From an uncultured Armatimonadota bacterium (GTDB lineage Bacteria; Armatimonadota; Fimbriimonadia; Fimbriimonadales; Fimbriimonadaceae): a stretch of DNA of 64,000 nucleotides. The position numbers and the translations under genes are program-made. The stretch spans positions 62,001 through 126,000 of the forward strand of contig CAIYMO010000021.1 in assembly GCA_903927345.1 (NCBI GenBank), given 5' to 3'. The notes beneath the pieces are model-generated. The model saw nothing but the letters and a program-made list of their open reading frames with translations. It made no database searches and was not told where the DNA came from. Of the stretch, positions 58,357 to 64,000 are shown in pieces (position 1 is the first letter of the stretch; every line of letters starts with the position of its first letter).

Positions 58357-59334
58357 TCAGAGTTTTTTATTAACGACTTCTTTATCCAATTGCGAAAGCA
58401 CTTCGGCAAGCGATTCAGCTCGTTTGACCCGTTGGAACAAGTCGAAATCGCCGTGGCGGTACGCGATGTTAAGCCACTGCTTGAGGCGGGCGAGAGTCCG
58501 CCGCTCTGTTCCGGGATGGAACTGTTCGCACCAGTGGATCAGCCGGTTCAGCCGCTCTTCCCAAGTTGCTTCGGGCTGATTCACGACGGGCAAACCTAAA
58601 TCGCGCGCCACCTGCCACGCCAGTCCCGGAGTTGCCAATGCACCACGACCCAGCATGAAGTGCCCGCAACCGGTGACATCTCGGCACCGATGGAAGTCGT
58701 CCAATGAGAAGATGTCGCCGTTGGCGATGATTGGGACACCAACGAGTTCACGGACCCGCGCCAACTGAGGCCAGAACACCGGAGGGTCATAGCGTTGTGT
58801 CCTTGTTCGAGCGTGAAGGGTGAGCCATGAGGCACCGCCTTCTACGGCCATGGGTGCGTTCTCAAAGATATCGTCGATTGACTCCCAGCCAAGTCGCAAC
58901 TTTGCCGAAACTGACACCTCTGTTGGCAAGGCCCCGCGAACCGCACGCACAACGTCCCTGATTCTGCAGGGCGACTTCAGCAACGAGGCACCACCGTCAT
59001 TACCGTTCACTGTCGGCGAAGGACACCCAAAATTGATGTCAATCGAGGTTGCCCCTGCGCGGACCGCGGCGAGCGCCGAGATCGCCATCCGCTCCGGATC
59101 CCCGCCCAAGATTTGAACTTGAACCGGCAGGCCCGTTGCGGTCTGTCCTCCCGTAGCCAACTCGGGCACTTCGCGGCGAAACACCTTGGCAGGGAGCGCC
59201 TCGGAGCTCACTCGAACAAACTCAGTTACGCAGTAACTAAAACAACCCCACTCTCCGACAAGCGCCCGCATGGGCGCGTCGGTTATGCCGTCCATCGGTG
59301 CAAAGACCAAAGCTGGGTTGCCTGCGCGAATCAA
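58357..59334 (-). CDS. dusC: tRNA-dihydrouridine synthase, DusC-like
   Basis: A 325-aa FMN enzyme reducing uridine to dihydrouridine in tRNA. It shows LVFAPMDGITDAPMRALVGE, the tRNA- and FMN-site DINFGCPSPTVNGNDGGASL, SVSAKLRLGWESID, the catalytic-region TLHARTRTQRYDPPVFWPQL and PIIANGDIFSLDDF. GCPSPTVNGNDGG rather than GCPAPKVNKx(G/S)GGS points to the DusC subgroup; DusA/B are less likely. The start is a TTG at 59334. It precedes the prepilin gene on the same strand by 46 bp. Confidence 0.88.
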   Translation of the reverse strand: MIRAGNPALVFAPMDGITDAPMRALVGEWGCFSYCVTEFVRVSSEALPAKVFRREVPELATGGQTATGLPVQVQILGGDPERMAISALAAVRAGATSIDINFGCPSPTVNGNDGGASLLKSPCRIRDVVRAVRGALPTEVSVSAKLRLGWESIDDIFENAPMAVEGGASWLTLHARTRTQRYDPPVFWPQLARVRELVGVPIIANGDIFSLDDFHRCRDVTGCGHFMLGRGALATPGLAWQVARDLGLPVVNQPEATWEERLNRLIHWCEQFHPGTERRTLARLKQWLNIAYRHGDFDLFQRVKRAESLAEVLSQLDKEVVNKKL

Positions 59335-59352
59335 GATACGAGTAAACCCGTT

Positions 59353-60609
59353 TTAGATGATGCCGGCGGAGAGGGACTCGCGATGCTCTGGATGGGCGAT
59401 CTCGATAAGTGCTTCGGCACGTTGCCGGAGGTTCTTGCCCTTTAAGTACGCGACCCCGTACTCTGTGACCACATAGTGCACATGGGCGCGGGTGGTCACC
59501 ACTCCGGCACCGCTTTTGAGCTGAGTAACGATCCGGCTTGCGCCCGTCTTCGTTGTCGAGGGTAGCGCGATGATCGGCTTACCACCGTCGGAGTAGCTTG
59601 CCCCGCGGATGAAGTCCATTTGACCCCCGACGCCCGAATATAAGCGTGGCCCAATAGAGTCTGCGCACACCTGCCCCGTTAGGTCCACTTCGATCGCCGA
59701 GTTAATCGCCGTGACCTTCGGATTCTTACGGATGACGGCAGTGTCATTAACGTAGGCCGCGTCCAGCATCTGGATGTAGGGATTGTCGTCGACGAAGTCA
59801 TAAAGCCGCCGAGTTCCGATCACGAAAGTCGCGACGATCTTTCCGGGGTGAATCGTCTTCTTCTCATTCGTGATAACTCCCTTCTCAACGAGGTCAATGA
59901 CTCCGTCCGAGAACATTTCTGTATGGATTCCGAGCCGCTTGTGGTCGGTGAGTGAAGCAAGGACTGCATCTGGAATTGCTCCGATTCCCATCTGCAAAGT
60001 TGCTCCATCTTCCACCAGGGCTGCGACATTCCTTCCGATGGAAAGTTGGGTGGCGCTCGGAGCACAGTGCGGGTGTTCGGGCAGCGGTTCATCTGCCTCC
60101 ACAAGGTAGTGGATTTGGCTCTCATGGATCAGCGCATCGCCGTGGGTTCGGGGCATGTACTTATTAACTTGGGCAATGACAAAGTTAGCGGTTTGGACCG
60201 CCGCACGGGTCGCCTCGATCGAGGTTCCGAGCGAGTAGTATCCGTGCTTATCTGGGGGCGAAACAGTTATGAGCGCCGCATTCAGAGGCAAAATTCCCTT
60301 GCGAAACAGCGCGGGAGCCTCGCTCAGAAACACTGGAATGTAGTCGGCCCTGCCTTCGTCAACTGCTTTTCGAACGTTAGCCCCAACGAAAAGCGCATTG
60401 ACCCGAAAAATGCCTTGGTATTCGGGGTCCGCGTAGGGGGCGGGTCCTTCAGTGTGGAGTTGAACGATCTCAACATCGCGAAGGGAATCTGCGCGCTGGA
60501 CAAGGGCATTGATCAGGGCTCGTGGTGCGGCGGCCATGCCATGAATCCAGATTCGATCTCCACTTTGGATGGCTTGGACAGCATCGTGGGCAGAGACGGG
60601 GTGGGGCAT
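59353..60609 (-). CDS. Acetyl-CoA hydrolase/CoA-transferase family protein
   Basis: A 418-aa CoA-transferase of the family that includes 4-hydroxybutyrate CoA-transferase and acetyl-CoA hydrolase. It shows GDRIWIHGMAAAPRALINAL, FVGANVRKAVDEGRADYIPV, TLQMGIGAIPDAVLASLTDH and the active-site Glu in INSAIEVDLTGQVCADSIG, followed by GVGGQMDFIRGASYSDGGKP. The acyl acceptor cannot be told. It likely balances CoA esters in fermentation or acid use. TAAAAC lies six bases before the ATG. It ends 18 bp before the dusC start on the same strand. Confidence 0.9.
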   Translation of the reverse strand: MPHPVSAHDAVQAIQSGDRIWIHGMAAAPRALINALVQRADSLRDVEIVQLHTEGPAPYADPEYQGIFRVNALFVGANVRKAVDEGRADYIPVFLSEAPALFRKGILPLNAALITVSPPDKHGYYSLGTSIEATRAAVQTANFVIAQVNKYMPRTHGDALIHESQIHYLVEADEPLPEHPHCAPSATQLSIGRNVAALVEDGATLQMGIGAIPDAVLASLTDHKRLGIHTEMFSDGVIDLVEKGVITNEKKTIHPGKIVATFVIGTRRLYDFVDDNPYIQMLDAAYVNDTAVIRKNPKVTAINSAIEVDLTGQVCADSIGPRLYSGVGGQMDFIRGASYSDGGKPIIALPSTTKTGASRIVTQLKSGAGVVTTRAHVHYVVTEYGVAYLKGKNLRQRAEALIEIAHPEHRESLSAGII

Positions 60610-60615
60610 GGAACT

Positions 60616-60621
60616 GTTTTA
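60616..60621 (-). promoter_or_regulatory. -10-like TAAAAC of the CoA-transferase gene
   Basis: TAAAAC on the minus strand ends six bases before the ATG at 60609, at the leaderless distance; the final base differs from the usual T. Confidence 0.4.
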
Positions 60622-60672
60622 CCGTCTGGTCCCCGGGTTCTCACCTCAATGACCTGATACTTCACTACAGCG

Positions 60673-60678
60673 TAAACT
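60673..60678 (+). promoter_or_regulatory. -10 box TAAACT of a leaderless transcript
   Basis: TAAACT is followed by six bases (GACCCA) and the ATG at 60685. Confidence 0.55.
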
Positions 60679-60684
60679 GACCCA

Positions 60685-61566
60685 ATGCGAATTTTGGTCA
60701 CCGGCGCGACAGGCAATATTGGGAAGGGAATCATCCCAAAGCTTCATGGGGCGGGCCACAAACTCGTTCTCTCTGACCTTGGATCACTGCCTGAATCACT
60801 GCAACCGTTCGCGGAAAGCTATCATCAATTGGACATTCAGACCGGGTTCGGACTTGACCGCGCGGCGGAGGGCTGTGACCTGATTCTTCACCTCCCGGCG
60901 TGGCACGGAATCCATTGGAACGCGAAGACCGAAGTTGACTTCTGGCGGCTCAATGTCGACGGCACGTTCTACGCCTTCCAAGCCGCGAGAGCAAATGGAA
61001 TCAAAAAATTCGTCTTCTTGAGTAGCCAAGCGTGGCACGGTCACTACGACAAGTACGGCTTCACCAAGAGAGTCGGCGAGGAGCTGTGTGAGTACAACAA
61101 GAATCAAAATGGCATTAGCTACATCGCTATTCGTCCAGCAGACTTGACGCCGTGGCGAGACTGGGTCAGCCACTACGGACCCCGGCTTCTTTATGGCGGC
61201 GTTGACCGACAGGATGTCTTGGAATCCATATTCTGTGCGGTTCAGCACCTGCTTGGAACTGACGAGCTGCAGGGCTTCCCAGTCGATGCAATGCGTCCGA
61301 ACGCATTTACTGCCGAACAGATTGAGGGTTGGGAATCAGACCCGCTTGGCAAATGCGAATCGATCTTCCCAGGATATCGCGACTTGATTGAGAGATATGC
61401 GCTGGATATCACGCGAAAGCCCAACTTGACGCCGACCTTCCTTGGAGGAGAGCAGGTTGGGTTCACTCCAAAGGTCCATTTTGGGACATTCCTGGCAGAG
61501 TTGCGCCGCCTCGACGCGGAACTCGGCGAGGACGCCGTTAAGGCAATTCGTTGCGACTATCTTTAG
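60685..61566 (+). CDS. NAD-dependent epimerase/dehydratase
   Basis: A 293-aa extended short-chain dehydrogenase. The N-terminal MRILVTGATGNIGKGIIPKL is the NAD-binding GxxGxxG motif; FVFLSSQAWHGHYDKYGFTK holds the Ser and the catalytic YxxxK (Y-G-F-T-K), and YIAIRPADLTPW follows the substrate site. The substrate is unknown but is probably a nucleotide sugar. It is monocistronic, with its own -10 box and a short gap before the recQ promoter. Confidence 0.85.
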   Translation: MRILVTGATGNIGKGIIPKLHGAGHKLVLSDLGSLPESLQPFAESYHQLDIQTGFGLDRAAEGCDLILHLPAWHGIHWNAKTEVDFWRLNVDGTFYAFQAARANGIKKFVFLSSQAWHGHYDKYGFTKRVGEELCEYNKNQNGISYIAIRPADLTPWRDWVSHYGPRLLYGGVDRQDVLESIFCAVQHLLGTDELQGFPVDAMRPNAFTAEQIEGWESDPLGKCESIFPGYRDLIERYALDITRKPNLTPTFLGGEQVGFTPKVHFGTFLAELRRLDAELGEDAVKAIRCDYL

Positions 61567-61573
61567 ATAGTGC

Positions 61574-61602
61574 TTGCAAAATAGTAGATTCTTGTCTATA
61601 CT
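61574..61602 (+). promoter_or_regulatory. recQ promoter
   Basis: TTGCAA (61574-61579), a 17-base spacer and TATACT (61597-61602) form a good sigma-70 promoter, ending 17 bases before the recQ ATG. The transcript would have a leader of about ten bases. Confidence 0.7.
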
Positions 61603-61619
61603 TTTGACCGGGATCGACA

Positions 61620-63791
61620 ATGGTTGCAGAGCAAAATTTGATGGAAGGGCTAAGCGAAACCCTCAGGAAAATCTGGGGATTTGATTCGCTTCGCCCGTTG
61701 CAACATGAAGTTGTCGAATCCTCGCTCGCAAACCGCGACGCGGTTGTCGTCATGCCGACTGGTGGAGGCAAAAGCCTTTGCTTCCAACTTCCTGCGTTGC
61801 TTTCGGAGTCGCTGACGGTTGTCATCTCTCCCCTGATCGCCTTGATGAAAGATCAGGTTGATGCTTTGAATGTGGTTGGTGTGGAAGCCGCAGCCCTCAA
61901 TTCCTCAATGGATGAAGAAGAGGAAGCTGACACTCGTCGCAAAGTGCTGAGCGGCCAGATGCGTTTGCTCTACGTTAGCCCTGAGCGGTTGTTGCTCTCG
62001 TCAACGCTCGACCTCCTTCGTCAGGCAAAGGTCGCCCGTTTTGCCGTCGACGAAGCCCACTGTATCAGCGCCTGGGGGCACGATTTCCGACCCGAGTTTC
62101 GACAATTGGGGCGACTCAAGGAGCTGTTCCCGTCCATTCCTGTTCAGGCTTTCACGGCGACTGCGACGCCGCAGGTGCAACGCGATATTGCAATCCAGCT
62201 GCGGATGGAACGCCCTCGACGTTTTGTAGGGACGTTCGACCGACCTAATCTCACCTACCGAATTGTCGCCAAAGACGATGCCGTAAGGCGCACGATTGAG
62301 GCGGTGAAGCGTTATCCAAACGAAGGCGTCATCGTCTACTGCCTTTCTAGGAAAGACACGGAATCGATCGCGAATGCATTGGTCGCAAACGGAATCGAGG
62401 CGGTTGCGTATCATGCGGGATTACCGAACGAAACGCGTCGAAAAATCAGCGAAGACTTTGCCCAAGAGCGGGCGAACATCATTGTTGCGACAGTAGCGTT
62501 TGGAATGGGAATTGACCGAGCAAACGTGCGTTGCGTCATCCACGAATGCCTCCCCAAAAGCATGGAGGGCTATCAGCAGGAGACCGGACGCGCGGGTCGA
62601 GATGGTTTGCCAAGCGAGTGCGTTTTGCTCTACAACCACGGCGATGTCATCCGACTCAAACGCCTTCTTGCCGGTGCCGATCAAGAGTTGGTTGCTCACC
62701 AGAATCGACTTCTTGAAGAAGTTCGAAGATTTGCCACCAGTCACCAGTGCAGGCACAAGTCCTTGAGCGAATACTTCGGCCAAGAGTATGTTGGCGAGGA
62801 AGATGGCTGTGGAGCTTGTGATGTGTGCCTGGGTGGAATGAAGCCGCTCGATGGTTCAACTGAGATCGCGCATACCGTCCTCGGGGCCATTTCGAGTCTA
62901 CGGATTCAGAACGGAGTAGCGTTTTGGGCAGCGGTCCTTACGGGTTCTCGAGCAAAGCGCATCACGGATCGAGGCGGTCATGATGCCGTCGGATTTGGTG
63001 CCTTCTCAGCAGAGTCCCCGGATCGCGTTACTGCGTGGATTCACCAGCTCCTCGATCTTGGGCTCCTACAGGTCGAAGATGGTCAATACGCAACCATCTC
63101 AATCACCGACGAGGGGCAGCAGGTACTGACCGCCGGGTCGAGTGTTGAGCTCATCGAAAATGCTGCATTGATCCAACCTGCCAAACCGCGGAAATCTAAG
63201 GCAGGCGGAACGATGGAAGTTCCTGGAATGGATCACGCGCTCTTTGAGCGGATGAGGGCATGGCGCAAGCAGACCGCTCAAGAACTTGCCGTCCCCGCCT
63301 ACGTCATCATGCACGACGTGACGTTGATGAAACTCTCTGCGATACGTCCATCGAGTACGGCTCTGCTCAGACAGATCTCTGGCATCGGTGAGAAACAAGC
63401 CGCGAGCTATGGCGACGCCCTCGTTGAGTTGATTCATGAAAGTGGGCTGCCAACCGATCAAGACGCTCCTTCAACTGCGAAGAAGGTCATCCCGACGAGC
63501 CTTCCGAACAAGACGGCTACTTACGCGAACAGCTTCCGAGCGGGGATTGCGATTTCGGAGATCGCCAGCAAACATGGCGCGAGTGAGCGTACAGTTTGGG
63601 ATCACCTTGCCACTTGGGTTGAAATCGAAAAGCCCGATTCGATTTCTAACTGGGTGCCAGTTGATGTTCAGTCCGAGGTCAAAAAAGCGATCTCGAAGAC
63701 AGGCTCAGAGCTTCTGAAGCCTATCTTCGAGCACCTCGATGGCGCGATCTCTTACGAGCACATCAAGGTTGTGCGGGCCACCTTAGGGTAG
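61620..63791 (+). CDS. recQ: ATP-dependent DNA helicase RecQ
   Basis: A 723-aa helicase with a full RecQ layout: Q-motif region (SLRPLQHEVVESSLANRDAV), Walker A VVMPTGGGKSLCFQLP, DEAH box FAVDEAHCISAWGHDF, motif VI YQQETGRAGRDGLPS, and the zinc-binding domain with CRHKSLSEYFGQ and CGACDVCLGG. It then has a winged-helix region, an HRDC domain (about 540-610, RAWRKQTAQELAVPAYVIMH) and a C-terminal helix-turn-helix region (about 625-720, TYANSFRAGIAISEIASKHG). It unwinds DNA in recombination and repair. The 3' end overlaps the convergent aldo/keto reductase by 9 bp. Confidence 0.96.
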   Translation: MVAEQNLMEGLSETLRKIWGFDSLRPLQHEVVESSLANRDAVVVMPTGGGKSLCFQLPALLSESLTVVISPLIALMKDQVDALNVVGVEAAALNSSMDEEEEADTRRKVLSGQMRLLYVSPERLLLSSTLDLLRQAKVARFAVDEAHCISAWGHDFRPEFRQLGRLKELFPSIPVQAFTATATPQVQRDIAIQLRMERPRRFVGTFDRPNLTYRIVAKDDAVRRTIEAVKRYPNEGVIVYCLSRKDTESIANALVANGIEAVAYHAGLPNETRRKISEDFAQERANIIVATVAFGMGIDRANVRCVIHECLPKSMEGYQQETGRAGRDGLPSECVLLYNHGDVIRLKRLLAGADQELVAHQNRLLEEVRRFATSHQCRHKSLSEYFGQEYVGEEDGCGACDVCLGGMKPLDGSTEIAHTVLGAISSLRIQNGVAFWAAVLTGSRAKRITDRGGHDAVGFGAFSAESPDRVTAWIHQLLDLGLLQVEDGQYATISITDEGQQVLTAGSSVELIENAALIQPAKPRKSKAGGTMEVPGMDHALFERMRAWRKQTAQELAVPAYVIMHDVTLMKLSAIRPSSTALLRQISGIGEKQAASYGDALVELIHESGLPTDQDAPSTAKKVIPTSLPNKTATYANSFRAGIAISEIASKHGASERTVWDHLATWVEIEKPDSISNWVPVDVQSEVKKAISKTGSELLKPIFEHLDGAISYEHIKVVRATLG

Positions 63792-64000
63792 GACGTTTCC
63801 AGCTGCGCGGTAGATCTCGTACCAGTGCGGGCGGGACAAGTTGATCTTGCAAGCCTCGGCAACTTGGCGAACTCGATCGGCATTCGTTGTGCCGAGTACC
63901 GTTTGCATCTTCGCTGGGTGTCTCTGGAGCCAGGCGATTGCCAGTCCAGTTGTTGTAACACCATATTCAGCTGCCAACGCGGTCATCACCTTGGTGAGCT
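63783..64000 (-). CDS. Aldo/keto reductase, N-terminal part outside the window
   Basis: The minus-strand frame is open from the right window edge to a stop at 63783-63785. It encodes only the C-terminal part: TALAAEYGVTTTGLAIAWLQ, HPAKMQTVLGTTNADRVRQV and LSRPHWYEIYRAAG. These are the NADPH-phosphate-binding C-terminal segment of aldo/keto reductases of the YdhF-like group (GTTNADRVR). The catalytic Asp-Tyr-Lys-His tetrad would lie outside. Its 3' end overlaps recQ by 9 bp. Confidence 0.85.
   Translation of the reverse strand, partial: LTKVMTALAAEYGVTTTGLAIAWLQRHPAKMQTVLGTTNADRVRQVAEACKINLSRPHWYEIYRAAGNVLP

Noticed and set aside
1-64000. CRISPR arrays, insertion sequences, tRNA or rRNA genes
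   Set aside because: No regularly spaced repeats, transposase motifs or terminal inverted repeats, and no tRNA- or rRNA-like sequences were recognised in the few intergenic gaps, none of which exceeds about 170 bp.

Overview
The window is about 64 kb of chromosomal bacterial DNA, gene-dense, moderately GC-rich and without CRISPR arrays, insertion sequences, rRNA or tRNA genes that I can see. The gene mix points to a diderm bacterium of the Armatimonadota, probably class Fimbriimonadia. It combines lipid A genes (lpxA, lpxB, fabZ, an LptC/LptA-like protein) with CsaB/DUF5693, several DG-type pseudopilins, DUF1080 and Tat-exported Gfo/Idh/MocA proteins, and -10 boxes placed directly before start codons. 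This assignment is inference; no rRNA is present to prove it.

Layout. 1-2482: a flagellin cut by the left edge, divergent from a MalG-type permease with a very large extracytoplasmic insert. 2498-15066: a tightly spaced envelope cluster (rhomboid protease, DUF5693, CsaB, beta-barrel-like protein, two lipoproteins with carboxypeptidase-regulatory-like domains, a large exported protein with a degenerate protease-like motif, LptC-like protein), running into argC-argJ. 17262-19590 (minus): fabZ-lpxA-lpxB. 19620-23154: a thiol-hydrolase-like protein, a methyltransferase, a small conserved protein, ogt and serS. 23223-26191: an MFS transporter and three unrecognised ORFs. 26281-31670: gapA, a TIM-barrel epimerase, two pseudopilin-like proteins, guaB and an HD-GYP protein. 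31745-35976: a third anchored protein of that type, three tandem TatA-like genes and ppdK. 35995-40412: lipoprotein, oxidoreductase, DUF2314, LigT-like and M28 peptidase genes. 40419-45344: a histidine operon preceded by a leader peptide and attenuator, encoding HisG, HisH, HisF, a HisA-HisI-HisE fusion and HisD. 45369-64000: a PQQ-type dehydrogenase lipoprotein, phosphohexomutase, endonuclease IV, a J-domain/WD40 fusion, pruA, a 3-keto-sugar type pair (DUF1080 plus Gfo/Idh/MocA), a membrane HD-GYP protein, a prepilin gene broken by an in-frame TGA, dusC-like, a CoA-transferase, an epimerase, recQ and a partial aldo/keto reductase.

How it works together. Three themes stand out: building a diderm envelope with both LPS and a pyruvylated surface polymer; amino-acid synthesis (Arg, His) with classical transcription attenuation for His; and gene expression that appears to rely heavily on leaderless transcripts. 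About fifteen genes have a TANNNT-like -10 hexamer only 5-9 nt before the start codon, while internal operon genes use short overlaps or Shine-Dalgarno sequences. The most notable points are the hisL attenuator, the trifunctional HisA-HisI-HisE protein, the leaderless promoter pattern and the interrupted prepilin.
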